A stretch of DNA of 64,000 nt, taken from the NCBI RefSeq assembly GCF_000225825.1, contig NZ_AGBX01000001.1, positions 248,001 through 312,000 of the forward strand, written 5' to 3'. A program made the translations under genes and the position numbers. The stretch comes from Brachybacterium squillarum M-6-3. Its GTDB lineage: Bacteria > Actinomycetota > Actinomycetes > Actinomycetales > Dermabacteraceae. Shown here one piece after another: positions 1 through 9,400 of the stretch. The notes below the pieces were generated by a model that was not told the origin of the DNA, searched no databases, and saw only the letters and a list, made by a program, of their open reading frames with translations. Position 1 is the stretch's first letter. Every line of letters begins with the position of its first letter.

Positions 1-116
1 GTCACATGGGGATCTACATCGGCAACGGGAAGATCATCGACGCCTCCGGCTCGCGCGGCCGCGTCGTCGAGCGGTCGATCTGGAACTCGCCGCACGTGTT
101 CGTCACCTACCGCTGA
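1..116 (+). CDS. NlpC/P60 family cell-wall peptidase, C-terminal end (partial)
   Basis: The window opens inside this gene, in the frame beginning at base 3, and the stop is TGA at 114-116. The visible 37 residues start HMGIYIGNGKIIDAS and end VFVTYR. The His followed by (V/M)GIYIGNG is the catalytic-histidine strand of NlpC/P60 (C40) peptidases, which cleave stem-peptide bonds in peptidoglycan outside the cell. The catalytic Cys, any signal peptide and any binding domains lie upstream and cannot be seen. The family call rests on this one motif. Confidence 0.75.
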   Translation, partial: HMGIYIGNGKIIDASGSRGRVVERSIWNSPHVFVTYR

Positions 117-208
117 TCGCCTGATCGCCGCGGAGGTCCACGGACCACCTCGACCACGGCGTCCTGCTCGACGCGACGGCGTCACCGGGAAGGAGCAGGA
201 GTCGTGAC

Positions 209-239
209 GGAGCCCGGTCGGCCACGCCGACCGGGCTCC
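209..239 (+). terminator. Strong hairpin terminator after the NlpC/P60 gene
   Basis: A perfect 13-bp stem (GGAGCCCGGTCGG with its complement) closes a very short loop, 93 bases after the peptidase stop. There is no T-tract, which is usual for high-GC actinobacteria. Apart from this hairpin I see nothing gene-like between 117 and 415. Confidence 0.75.
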
Positions 240-415
240 GGTGCGTCCGGGCCCCTCCCGCCCGGCGCCCCGCGCCGGACGTCACGGTCCGGGGTCGGTC
301 CTGGTCACCGCCCGACAGGGCCGCTCCCGCGTGGCAGACTGGATGCCAGGGCGCCCCGGTCCACCGCCGGCCCGGCGCGCCGACCCTGATCGCCACCGCC
401 GCCCCAGGAGCCGAC

Positions 416-1825
416 ATGCCGGACCCCATCGCCCTCGTCCCCCTCCCCCGGTCCGTCATCTGGTCCGAGGGGACCTGGGACACCGCGGAGCCCTGGGAGG
501 GGCTCACCGTGGGCCTGTCCGACGAGCTGCCCCTGGCCGAGTACACCCTGTCGATCTCGCCGCGTGGGGCGGCGCTCACCGCCGGCTCCGAGGCCGCCCT
601 GGCCGACGGCCGCAACACCTTCGCCCAGATCGTCACCGGCGCCGGCAGCGCCATCCCCTGCGTGACCATCTCCGACCGTCCCGCCTTCGCCTGGCGCGGC
701 CTGCACCTGGACGTCGCCCGCCACTTCCTCCCCCTCGAGGACATCGAGTCCTTCATCGACGCGATGGCGCTGCACCGCCTGAACGTGCTCCACCTGCACC
801 TCACCGACGACCAGGGCTGGCGCGTCGAGATCAAGGGCTACCCGCGCCTGACCGAGGTCGGCGCCTGGCGGGAGCAGACCCTGATCGGCCCCATGCGCGG
901 CGAGGAGGAGGGCTGGGAGTTCGACGGCGTCCGCCACGGCGGCTCCTACACCCAGCAGGAGCTGCGGGACCTGGTCGAGTACGCCCGCACCCGCGGTGTG
1001 ATGATCGTGCCGGAGATCGACCTGCCCGGCCACATGCAGGCCGCCATCGCCTCCTACCCGCAGCTCGGCACCGTGCCCGAACGGCAGCTCGGCGTCCGCG
1101 AGGTCTGGGGGATCTCCGACCACGTGCTGGGCCTGAACGACGAGGTCTTCATGTTCCTGCGGGACGTCCTGGGCCAGGTCTGCGACATCTTCCCGGCCCC
1201 CTACGTCCACATCGGCGGCGACGAGGTGCCGCTGACGGAGTGGGAGCAGTCCACCCAGGCCCGCAACCGGGTCAACGAGTGGGGCCTGACCCGCATCTCC
1301 GAGCTGCGCGGCTACGTCACCCGCTTCGCCGCCGAGGTGCTCGCCGAGCACGGCCGCCGGGCCATCGCCTGGGACGAGGTGCTCGAGACCCACCCGCCCG
1401 ACGACGTGGTGGTGATGAACTGGCGCGAGGACGCGGGCGTCGAGGAGGCCACCTCCCGCGGCTTCCGCACCATCGTGTCCACCTCGGACCACCTCTACCT
1501 GGACCACTACCAGGCCACGGGGGCGGACGAGCCCCTCGCCATCGGCGGCCTCACCACCCTGGAGGACGTGTACACGGCGGAGCTGCTGCCGGCGGACCTC
1601 GACGAGTCCCAGCGCTCCCTGATCCTCGGCGTGCAGGCCCAGCTGTGGACCGAGTACATGCCCACCGCCGCCGCGGCCCAGTACATGGCCTTCCCGCGGC
1701 TGTGCGCCGTCGCCGAGCGCGCATGGGGCTCTCCCACGCAGTCCTTCGAGGAGTTCCGCGAGCGCCTGGCCGGCCATCTCCCCCGCCTGGACGCCTTCGG
1801 CCTGCGGTACCGGCCGCTGGACTGA
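416..1825 (+). CDS. Beta-N-acetylhexosaminidase, glycoside hydrolase family 20
   Basis: 469 aa. GH20 enzymes remove terminal GlcNAc or GalNAc by substrate-assisted catalysis. The barrel is recognisable from FAWRGLHLDVARHF, then LHLHLTDDQGWRVEIKGYP (about residues 125-143), VPEIDLPGHMQAA, and the catalytic Asp-Glu pair in HIGGDEVPLTEW (about residue 266). WDEVLE and AQLWTEY complete the active site. There is no signal peptide, so it should act in the cytoplasm on imported or recycled amino-sugars, for example from cell-wall turnover. The start is set by AGGAG at 406-410, five bases before the ATG. The next gene begins 10 bases after the stop. Confidence 0.9.
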   Translation: MPDPIALVPLPRSVIWSEGTWDTAEPWEGLTVGLSDELPLAEYTLSISPRGAALTAGSEAALADGRNTFAQIVTGAGSAIPCVTISDRPAFAWRGLHLDVARHFLPLEDIESFIDAMALHRLNVLHLHLTDDQGWRVEIKGYPRLTEVGAWREQTLIGPMRGEEEGWEFDGVRHGGSYTQQELRDLVEYARTRGVMIVPEIDLPGHMQAAIASYPQLGTVPERQLGVREVWGISDHVLGLNDEVFMFLRDVLGQVCDIFPAPYVHIGGDEVPLTEWEQSTQARNRVNEWGLTRISELRGYVTRFAAEVLAEHGRRAIAWDEVLETHPPDDVVVMNWREDAGVEEATSRGFRTIVSTSDHLYLDHYQATGADEPLAIGGLTTLEDVYTAELLPADLDESQRSLILGVQAQLWTEYMPTAAAAQYMAFPRLCAVAERAWGSPTQSFEEFRERLAGHLPRLDAFGLRYRPLD

Positions 1826-1835
1826 GCGCCTGCCG

Positions 1836-2432
1836 ATGCCCTCCCGCCGCTCCCATCCCTACGGCCGTTCCGCCGACGACGTCCGGCGCTCCCGGCTGCG
1901 TCGGGGCCGCACCCGCCGTCTGCGCATCACCCAGCTGGTGGTGTTCTCCGCGCTCGCGATCGTGCTGATCGGCATCGGCGCCTATGCGATCGGCGAGCTG
2001 CGCAGCCCCGCCACGGATCCCGGGCAGATCGCGGAGAAGAACTTCGGCGCCGTCGCGCCCGAGGTCACCTGCCCCGAGCCGGGTGCCGTCCCGGCCGCGC
2101 CCGAGGACGTCACGGTCACGGTGCTCAACGGCACCGGCACCAGCGGACTGGCCGGCCGCACCACCGAGGAGCTCGCCGAGCGCGGCTACGGCACCGGGGA
2201 CGCGGGCAACACCCGCAACGCCTCCGGGGCCGCCGTGATCGTCCACGGCCCCGAGGGCTACCTGGCCGCGCAGTCGGTGCTGGCCCAGGTCGGAGAGGGG
2301 CAGCTCCGCCTCGACGACCGCGAGGGCACCGAGGTGGACCTGCTGCTCGGCGACGGCTACGACGGCCTGGTCGAGCCCGAGGTGGCCGCCGAGACCCTGG
2401 CGACGGAGGTGGCGGTGCCCGAGGGCTGCTGA
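1836..2432 (+). CDS. LytR C-terminal-domain membrane protein
   Basis: 198 aa. A basic, Arg-rich N-terminus is followed by one membrane helix (about residues 30-52, ITQLVVFSALAIVLIGIGAY) and an extracellular part. The motif VTVTVLNGTGTSGLAGRTTEELAERGY (shown here only to name it: VLNGTGTSGLAG, about residues 92-103) is the hallmark of the LytR_C domain, which often follows LytR-CpsA-Psr catalytic domains that attach glycopolymers to peptidoglycan. No LCP domain is present here, so this is a stand-alone LytR_C protein with an unproven role at the envelope. It is 10 bases downstream of the hexosaminidase, with no clear SD, and is probably read from the same transcript. Confidence 0.75.
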   Translation: MPSRRSHPYGRSADDVRRSRLRRGRTRRLRITQLVVFSALAIVLIGIGAYAIGELRSPATDPGQIAEKNFGAVAPEVTCPEPGAVPAAPEDVTVTVLNGTGTSGLAGRTTEELAERGYGTGDAGNTRNASGAAVIVHGPEGYLAAQSVLAQVGEGQLRLDDREGTEVDLLLGDGYDGLVEPEVAAETLATEVAVPEGC

Positions 2433-2469
2433 GCCCCGGGGGCGTCCGGTCGGGATCACCCGGCCGGGA

Positions 2470-4446
2470 TCAGTTGTCCCAGCGGTGCTTCTCCAGCTCG
2501 ATCCGGATGCCGATGGCGAGGGAGGCGCCCCCGCCCACCACGAGCAGCAGCACGATGGTGCCGAACATCAGCGAGGTGGTCGGCGAGCTGGGCAGGATCC
2601 CGGACAGCAGGGTGTTGATGCCGCCCGGGTCCGCCCCCGTCTCGGCGGCCGGCACCGCGGACTCGTCCACCTCGATCACCAGCTCGGCCGAGACCGGCAC
2701 GCCCTCGTCGTCGCGGACCAGGTACTCGACGGGGGTGGTGCGGCCCGTGAAGCCGGCGGTCGGCACGAAGGTCACCGCGCCGCTCTCCCCCACCGTGTAG
2801 GTGCCCTCGCCGGGGATCACCAGGCGGGTGCCCGTTCCCTCGCTGAGCTCGGGGAGGTTGGAGGCGGCCAGGGAGCGCAGCTGCACGGTGTCGGTGTCCA
2901 GCGGCTGCGAGGTGCTGCCCGCGGTGTCGTTGCGCAGCACGTCCACGGTGATGCCCTGCTGGGGGCCGGTCCGGGCCTCGTCGTCGCGGGCGGTGGGCAC
3001 CACCGGGGAGACGGTGGCCCCGAGCGTGGCCTCCACCTCGTGGTCGGCGTAGAGCCCCCGGCCCTGCAGAGCTATCGGAGCCGCCTGCCCGAGGAAGTCG
3101 TCCTCGGCGTCGAAGGTGACCAGCTGCGACTGGGCGGTGATCTCGAGCTCCCAGACCCCCTGCCCCTCGACCTCCACCCGGCGGCCGTCCTCGGAGACGG
3201 TCGCGGCCTCGCCGGCCTCGCCCGCGACGAGTTGCAGCGAGTCCGGGGTGACCGCCTCCATGCCGGGCGCCAGATCGATGACGACGGTGCCTGCCGGGCC
3301 GGTCGAGCCCACCCTGTCCACCAGGATCGGGTAGGCGGGATGCATCAGGCCGGGGTCGGCGCGGTTGCCGTCCTCGTCGGCGCCTGTCACCCCCATCGCG
3401 GACGCGGCGGTGACCGTGTTGCCCTCCGGGGAGAAGCGGACGGTGCCGTCGCTGCGGTCGAGGTTCCACTCGCCCTGCCCGGGCACGGTCACCCGGGTGC
3501 CGCCGTCGTCCACGACGGCGCCCTCGACGCCCTCGGGCACCTCGAGCGCCAGGGTGTCCAGGTCGACGAACTGCTGGTGCTCGCCGACCGTGAACTCGAT
3601 GTCCTCACCGTAGGGCGCGGCCCGGTCGACGTCGTCGATGATGGGCACGCTGAGCAGCACCCGGCCGGCGGAGATGGCGGCGCCCTCCTCGTCGCGGACC
3701 TCGTAGCGCACCGGGTCGACCTGCAGGCCGAGGTCCGTGGAGGTGGGGCCGTAGGTGAGGGTCTCCCCCGTCGGGTCCAGCTGCCAGGTGCCCTGATCGG
3801 GCACCACCAGGCGGCTGCCGTCCTCCGTGAGCGAGGAGCCGGCGGGCAGTCCGTCCAGCCCGAGGCGGACCGTGCCGCCCTCGGGGACGTCGTCCGCGAG
3901 CGGCACCTCCACGTCGACCCCGGAGGAGGCCCGCACCTCCACCTCGCCGAGCTCGAGCGTCTCGGGCGTGAGCGTGACCGGCTGGGACCGGGTCTCGTGC
4001 ACGCTGAGCAGGGTGAGGGCGATCGGCAGGCTCGCCTCCCCGGTGCCGGACTCAGGGGTGAAGACGAGCTCGTCGTCGAAGACCGACCAGGTGCCCTCGC
4101 CGTCCACCGTGAGGCTGCGCCCGTCGCTCTCCAGCTGCATCAGCTCCGCGTCGGCGGCGGAGAGCTCCTCGGGGATCCGCAGCCGGGCGCTGGAGAGGTC
4201 CAGCTCGGCCTGCTGGCCGTCGCGGACCAGGGCCGCCAGCGGCAGCGTGGTGGTCGCCGAGGGGAGCAGGGAGACCGTCTCCGTCTCCAGGGGCAGCTCG
4301 AAGGTGCCGTTCTCGCCGAGGGCCAGGGCCGGGGCCGCCAGCCACGGCAGCACGAGCAGACCACCCGCGACGAGGGCGAGGAGCGCGCCCCGCAGCCCCC
4401 GCCGTCGCGCGGGGCGCGGGAGGGAGGACGTCGAGGTCACGGGCAC
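2470..4446 (-). CDS. Secreted, membrane-anchored surface protein with CshA-like repeats
   Basis: About 658 aa. The N-terminus has a positively charged stretch and a hydrophobic signal ending APALA. The body repeats a unit of about 100 residues built around a 'G-x-G-x-W/Y ... V/L-x-F-x-P' pattern, for example GEGTYTVGESGAVTFVPTAG, GQGEWNLDRSDGTVRFSPEG and EGTWSVFDDELVFTPESG. This resembles CshA-type fibril repeats of bacterial adhesins. A single C-terminal helix (LMFGTIVLLLVVGGGASLAIG) and the short tail RIELEKHRWDN anchor it; there is no LPXTG motif. The start is chosen as the GTG at 4446, because a -10 box TACCCT (4453-4458 on the complement) lies exactly 6 bases upstream and would give a leaderless mRNA. 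A second GTG sits 6 bases further in. Confidence 0.7.
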   Translation of the reverse strand: MPVTSTSSLPRPARRRGLRGALLALVAGGLLVLPWLAAPALALGENGTFELPLETETVSLLPSATTTLPLAALVRDGQQAELDLSSARLRIPEELSAADAELMQLESDGRSLTVDGEGTWSVFDDELVFTPESGTGEASLPIALTLLSVHETRSQPVTLTPETLELGEVEVRASSGVDVEVPLADDVPEGGTVRLGLDGLPAGSSLTEDGSRLVVPDQGTWQLDPTGETLTYGPTSTDLGLQVDPVRYEVRDEEGAAISAGRVLLSVPIIDDVDRAAPYGEDIEFTVGEHQQFVDLDTLALEVPEGVEGAVVDDGGTRVTVPGQGEWNLDRSDGTVRFSPEGNTVTAASAMGVTGADEDGNRADPGLMHPAYPILVDRVGSTGPAGTVVIDLAPGMEAVTPDSLQLVAGEAGEAATVSEDGRRVEVEGQGVWELEITAQSQLVTFDAEDDFLGQAAPIALQGRGLYADHEVEATLGATVSPVVPTARDDEARTGPQQGITVDVLRNDTAGSTSQPLDTDTVQLRSLAASNLPELSEGTGTRLVIPGEGTYTVGESGAVTFVPTAGFTGRTTPVEYLVRDDEGVPVSAELVIEVDESAVPAAETGADPGGINTLLSGILPSSPTTSLMFGTIVLLLVVGGGASLAIGIRIELEKHRWDN

Positions 4447-4452
4447 CGGCCC

Positions 4453-4458
4453 AGGGTA
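4453..4458 (-). promoter_or_regulatory. -10 box TACCCT of the surface-protein gene (leaderless)
   Basis: TACCCT on the minus strand is followed by 6 bases and the GTG at 4446. It fits the actinobacterial TANNNT -10 with transcription beginning at the start codon. No convincing -35 is seen. Confidence 0.5.
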
Positions 4459-4520
4459 GCAAGCAGGCCCTCGCGGGCAGCGGCCCCCACGCATCGGCCC
4501 CGCGGGCCGCATCCCGTGCC

Positions 4521-4526
4521 TAGCAT
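4521..4526 (+). promoter_or_regulatory. -10 box TAGCAT of the maltokinase gene (leaderless)
   Basis: TAGCAT is followed by 6 bases and the ATG at 4533, with no ribosome binding site. Together with the divergent box at 4453-4458 it makes a compact back-to-back promoter region of under 90 bp. Confidence 0.5.
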
Positions 4527-4532
4527 GGGCGC

Positions 4533-5975
4533 ATGGATCAGCCGGCATACCCCGCCACCCTGGACATCACCGCCCTGCCCGCGCTGGACGAGCTGCTGGA
4601 CGGCCTCGCCGCGCCGCTGGCCGCGTGGCTGCCGGCGCAGCGCTGGTACGCGCACAAGGCCGACGGCACGCCCCGGATGGAGATCACCGGCTGGGCCCCG
4701 CTGCCCGCCGGCGGCGAGGAGCTGGTGCTGTGGTGCGTGCTGCGCATCGCCACCCCCGCCGGGGCCGCCATCTATCAGGTGCCCCTCGTCCTGCGGCCCT
4801 CGGCGGCGGGGACCGCGGAGGAGCCGGGCGCCCTGGTGACCTCGCTGCCGGTGCCCGCGGACGCCGCGGCCGGGGCGGAGCTGCGGGTGCTGGACGCCCT
4901 GCGCGACCCCGCCGGCCGTGAGGCCGTGGTGCGGGCCCTGGAGACCGGCGGGACCGCGCTGGGCCCCGGCGCCGCGCTGCGGTTCGTGGCGGGCGGCGGG
5001 ACGCTGCCGGCGGCGGGCTCCCGCCGGTCCCGGCTGCTGAGCGGCGAGCAGTCCAACACCTCCCTGATCGTGGAGGACGGCGCCGCCACCCCGGTGATCC
5101 TCAAGGTCTTCCGGGTGCTGCAGGACGGGCTGAACCCGGACGTGGAGCTGCAGGGCGCGCTCACCGCGGCCGGCAGCACCCGGGTGCCGGCCGTCCTCGG
5201 TTCCGGCCTCATCTCCGCGGCGGGCCTGCGCACTCACGCGCTGGTCGCCCAGGAGTTCCTGCCCGGCGTCGAGGACGCCTGGCGCACGGCCCTCACGGAG
5301 TCCGCCGCGGGTACCGACTCCGCCGCGGCGGTGCGGGACCTCGGCGCCGCCGTCGCGGCCGTGCACGCCGACCTCGCCGCCGAGCTCGGCGCCTCCCCCG
5401 CCGATGCCGGGGCGGTGGCCGGGGTGCTGGCGCAGATGCGGGCCCGCCTCGCCGAGGTCTCCGCCGCGGTGCCACAGGTGGCCGCGCACCGCGAGGCGCT
5501 GGAGTCCCTGCTGGCCGCGGCCGAGCGGGTCGAGTGGCCGCCGCTGCAGCGCATCCACGGCGACCTTCACCTGGGTCAGGTGCTCGCCGCCCCCGGCCGC
5601 GGCTGGGTGCTGCTGGACTTCGAGGGCGAGCCGCTGCGGCCCCTGGCCGAGCGCAGCCTGCCCGACTCCCCGCTGCGGGACGTCGCGGGGATGCTGCGCA
5701 GCCTGGACTACGTGCGCGGGGCCGTCGCCGCCGAACAGGGCAAGGACGTCTCCACCTGGACGGAGGCCTCCCGGTCCGCGTTCTGGGCGGGCTACGCCGA
5801 GCGCGCCGGGCTCGACCCGGAGGACGCCGCGCTCGCGGTGCTGCGCGCGGCCTTCGAGGCTGACAAGGCGGTCTACGAGGCGCTGTACGAGGCGCGCAAC
5901 CGGCCCGACTGGCTGGGCATCCCGCTGGACGCCCTGGCCCGGATCAGCGCGAGCGCGGGAGGAACGGCGCGCTGA
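4533..5975 (+). CDS. mak: Maltokinase (maltose-1-phosphate synthase)
   Basis: 480 aa, a typical length for actinobacterial Pep2/Mak. It phosphorylates maltose with ATP to alpha-maltose 1-phosphate, the donor for GlgE in the TreS-Mak-GlgE alpha-glucan pathway. The N-terminal cap has LPAQRWYAHK (compare RWFGGK in the family). The kinase-like core shows RIHGDLHLGQVL (about residues 338-349, catalytic Asp) and LLDFEGEPLRPLAERSLPDS (about 362-381), whose FEGEP-PxxER-P signature separates maltokinases from other aminoglycoside-phosphotransferase-fold proteins. treS, glgE and glgB are often neighbours but are absent here, so the pathway partners must be elsewhere. The 3' end overlaps the convergent gene by 32 bases. 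Confidence 0.85.
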   Translation: MDQPAYPATLDITALPALDELLDGLAAPLAAWLPAQRWYAHKADGTPRMEITGWAPLPAGGEELVLWCVLRIATPAGAAIYQVPLVLRPSAAGTAEEPGALVTSLPVPADAAAGAELRVLDALRDPAGREAVVRALETGGTALGPGAALRFVAGGGTLPAAGSRRSRLLSGEQSNTSLIVEDGAATPVILKVFRVLQDGLNPDVELQGALTAAGSTRVPAVLGSGLISAAGLRTHALVAQEFLPGVEDAWRTALTESAAGTDSAAAVRDLGAAVAAVHADLAAELGASPADAGAVAGVLAQMRARLAEVSAAVPQVAAHREALESLLAAAERVEWPPLQRIHGDLHLGQVLAAPGRGWVLLDFEGEPLRPLAERSLPDSPLRDVAGMLRSLDYVRGAVAAEQGKDVSTWTEASRSAFWAGYAERAGLDPEDAALAVLRAAFEADKAVYEALYEARNRPDWLGIPLDALARISASAGGTAR

Positions 5976-6426
5976 TCACGCGCACGGCGACCCGCACCCC
6001 GATCACCAGCTCCAGCTCGTCGCCGTCCGCGCGGGACCAGCGGCCCTGCAGCACCCCCTCGCAGACGGTGGTGCGCAGGCCGGTCATGCCGTGACGGGCC
6101 GCGGCGGCGTCCGCCGCGGACAGCAGCCGCCGGGTCGCCACCCGGCCGGGGTCCGGGGCGCCGTCGCCGGCCAGCAGCTCGCCGACGTGCACCAGGGTGC
6201 CGATGCCGGCGACCTCCTCGCCGGAGTTGCGGTCGCGGGCGGGGCGCCGGGCGGTGAACTCCCCCAGCTCGGGCTGCTCGGCCCGCAGGGCGGCCACGAC
6301 CTCCCGCTCCAGCACGGCGCCGCGCTCGGTGACCTCGGCCCGCGAGGGCAGGGTGCGGTGCGGGCCGGTGCCGGGGCGCGAGGAGGTCATCGAGGCGCCG
6401 CCGGGGCGGATCGGCGGGGTGCTCAC
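5944..6426 (-). CDS. Hypothetical protein, translationally coupled to the SMC-like ATPase gene
   Basis: 160 aa, cytoplasmic, no membrane segment. The GTG start overlaps the ATPase TGA stop as GTGA, so its translation is tied to that gene. I do not recognise the family. The residues are Arg/Ala/Gly-rich, with a helical first half (EREVVAALRAEQPELGEF) and an ordered, strand-like end (ELELVIGVRVAVRVISAPF). It occupies the place that JetD, a Toprim-type nuclease of about 380-400 aa, takes in canonical Wadjet operons. It is much too short and shows no Toprim motif, so I do not call it JetD. It overlaps the 3' end of maltokinase tail to tail. Confidence 0.6.
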   Translation of the reverse strand: MSTPPIRPGGASMTSSRPGTGPHRTLPSRAEVTERGAVLEREVVAALRAEQPELGEFTARRPARDRNSGEEVAGIGTLVHVGELLAGDGAPDPGRVATRRLLSAADAAAARHGMTGLRTTVCEGVLQGRWSRADGDELELVIGVRVAVRVISAPFLPRSR

Positions 6427-9400
6427 GCGGGCACCGGCACGAACTCGACGGGCGCCACCTGCGAGTAGCGGTCCTGGCGGATGGAGACCACGCCGACGCC
6501 GCCGATGAAGGGCGCCAGGGCCTGCGGGTTCTTGCCGGGGTTGGCGAGGACCACCTGGAAGCCGAAGTGGCGGAAGGACTCCATCGCGGCGGTGATGAAC
6601 TTGCCGGCGCCCTTGGAGAAGGCCTCGTCGATGATGATCGGCGCGTAGCGGGGAACGTCCTGCCCCGTCCCGGCGAGCTGGTAGCGCAGGGCCGCGGCGA
6701 GGCAGAAGGTGGTCAGGCGCTCGTTCTGGCCGCCGGAGAGGGGGCCGCCGGACTCGTGGGCGTGGACCACGGTGCCGGAGGCGTCGACCTCCTCGGCGTG
6801 GAAGTGGACGTGGCGGCGCACATCGAGGATGGCGCGGGAGACCTGGTCGTCGCGGGTGCGGGCGGCGCCGATGAGGTCCATCAGGTGGCGCAGCGAGAGG
6901 AAGCGCTCCTCGGCGAGGTCCCGGTCGCGGCTCATGTCGTTCAGGGCGGTGCCCGCGACGGCTTCCTCCAGGGCGCTCTTGAACTCGTCCAGGGCCGCCA
7001 GGTGCACGGGCCGCATGGACAGCTGCAGGTAGCGGCCCGAGTGGAACTCGACCTGGGCCAGCAGCGCGTTGATCCGCTGCAGGCGCTTGCGGATCTCGGC
7101 GGGCTCGCGGGCGATGGCCGTGGCCAGGGCCTGCACGTCCCCGAGCGTGTTGCCGGTGAAGAACTCGAAGAAGCGCTCCTCCACCTCGGGCAGCTTCTCC
7201 TCCTCGATGCCCTGCAGGATGGCCAGGAAGTCCCCGGCGCCCTCCAGGGTGGGCTCGGTGTCCCCGGCCTGGGCGGGCCAGCGACGGGCGAACTCGCGCA
7301 TCGCGGTGCGCATGTCCTCCTCGGCGCGGGAGGTGCGGCGGGTGAGGTCCATGAGCTCCGCGTCCAGGGTGGCGGAGGCGTCCTTGGTGACCTGGTCGAT
7401 GGTGTCCAGCACCAGGGCGGGGGCGATCGCGGCGAAGCGCTCGGCGAGCTCGGCCTCCACGGCGGGGTCGAGCTGCTTGTCGGCCACCTGGGCGCGGGCC
7501 TTCTCCAGCCGTTCGGCGGCGCGCTCGGACTGCTCGGTGAGCTTGCCGGCGCTGCGGACCACCTCGAGCAGCTCCTCGTCGCTCTCGGCGATGGAGCGCT
7601 CGACGTCCTCGATCTGGCGGGCCAGCTCGCTGAGGGCCGCGGAGCCGTCCTCGGCTGCGCGCACCATGTCGCGCAGGTTCGCGATGCGCCGGGCCACAGA
7701 GGCGGCGTCGATGTCGTCCCAGGTGACGGCGCTGATGGACTGCAGGGCGTAGAGGCGCTCACGGCGGCGCTCCCGCTGGGTCTCGACGTCCTTTCGACGC
7801 GCCTGAGCCTCGAACAGGGCCTGCTCGGCGCGGGTGCGCTCGGTCTCGAACACGGCGCGCTTGGCGCGGTTGTCGAAGCCGAGCACCCACTGCGAGCGGT
7901 CGTTGATCTGCCGGTCGGCGCTCTTCTCGTGGCGGGTGGCGGAGTGCTTGATCTGCCCGGAGCGCAGCACGGCGCGGGATAGGCGGGTGAACTCGTCGAG
8001 GTCCTCGGCGCAGGTGTAGTCCATGCGGGAGGCGACCTCGTGGCTGAGCCAGACGTGGAACTCGCCGTCCTTCACGTCGAGGTTCGCCGCCAGCGAGCGG
8101 GGGTCGATCTGCTTCGCGGGACGGCGCAGGTCGGTGTTGATGCGGTTGTAGGAGATGCGGCGGCGCAGCTTCGTGCGGTCGATGACGGCCGCGACCTGCC
8201 GGTACACCCGGTCCGGGACCAGGATGGAGCGGGCCAGGCCCCGCAAGGCCTGCTCGGCGGCGGCGGTCCACTCCTCCTCGCCGGCGCGGACCTGCAGCAG
8301 CTCGGCGGCGAAGGGCAGCTCGGTGGGGGCGATGCCGACCTCGGCCGCGATCGCGTCGCGCAGGGCGACGTCCTCGGAGTGCAGGTTGGAGGCGCGGGTG
8401 GTGAGGGAGGCCAGCTCCTCCCTGGTGCGCTGCAGCTGCCCGGCGAGCTCGCGCACCTGGGCCTCGGCCTCCCAGCGCTCGGCGTCGGCGCCGGTCTCCT
8501 CGGTCTCGAGGTCCTGGCGCATCGTGGTGACGTCGCGCTGCAGGGCGAGGAACATGTCCTCCCCGGCGGGGGTGCCGAGCTCGACGGTCGCGAGCTGGGC
8601 GGCGAACTCGGTGGCGCGCTCGCGGCGGCGCTCGCGCTCGACCTCCAGGCCCGCGACCTGCTGCTTCCAGTCGTCGATCTCACCGCCGCCGGCGCGGCGC
8701 CGCTGCTCCTTGAGCTGGGCCAGGTCGGAGCGGGCCTCGGCGACGTCCTGGGTGAGGCGGCGCTGCTGGGCCTGGAGGCGGTCGCCCTCGAGCTGCAGCC
8801 GCTCCTGTTCGCCGCTGAGCAGTCGCACCAGGTGCTGGGAGGCGAAGACGTCGATGTCGCTGCGGCGGTCCACCAGCTCGCCGCCGCGCTCGCGCATCTG
8901 CGTCCAGGCGGTGTGGTTCTCGCGCAGGCCGCGCAGCAGGTCGCGCTGCTCGCGGGCGGTCACCAGGGCCTCGTGCACCTCGGAGAGGTTGTGGAAGTTC
9001 GCCAGCGCCTGGTCGGCCAGCTCGAAGGTGCGCGGGGCGTCGAGCATGTAGTCGCGCAGCAGCGCGTTGACGTCGCCCAGCTCCTTGGCGGACTGGATCT
9101 TGTGCAGCAGGCTGAGCGCCTTCTCGTCGGGGATGCCGAGGAGCTGGCTGAAGGCGGCACGGTACTCGCGGAACTGGCGGAAGGTCTCGGTGCCGGGGTG
9201 GGCGGCCTCCAGCGCCTTGCCCTCGATCTGGGTGGAGACGAAGCGGCGCAGATCGGTGACGTCCAGGGGCTTCCGCGCGATGACGTAGAGGCTCTTCACG
9301 TCGCTGTCGGCGCTGTGCCCGGCGTGCAGGAGCAGCAGGCGCGAAAGCTGCACGGTGCCGCCGAGGCCGTCGGTGTAGCGCAGGGTGAGCACGGACAGGG

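Noticed and set aside
2485..4839. Long plus-strand frame opposite the CshA-like gene
   Set aside because: Gly/Arg/His-rich antisense shadow without domains or an SD; the minus-strand gene has a signal peptide, repeats and an anchor.
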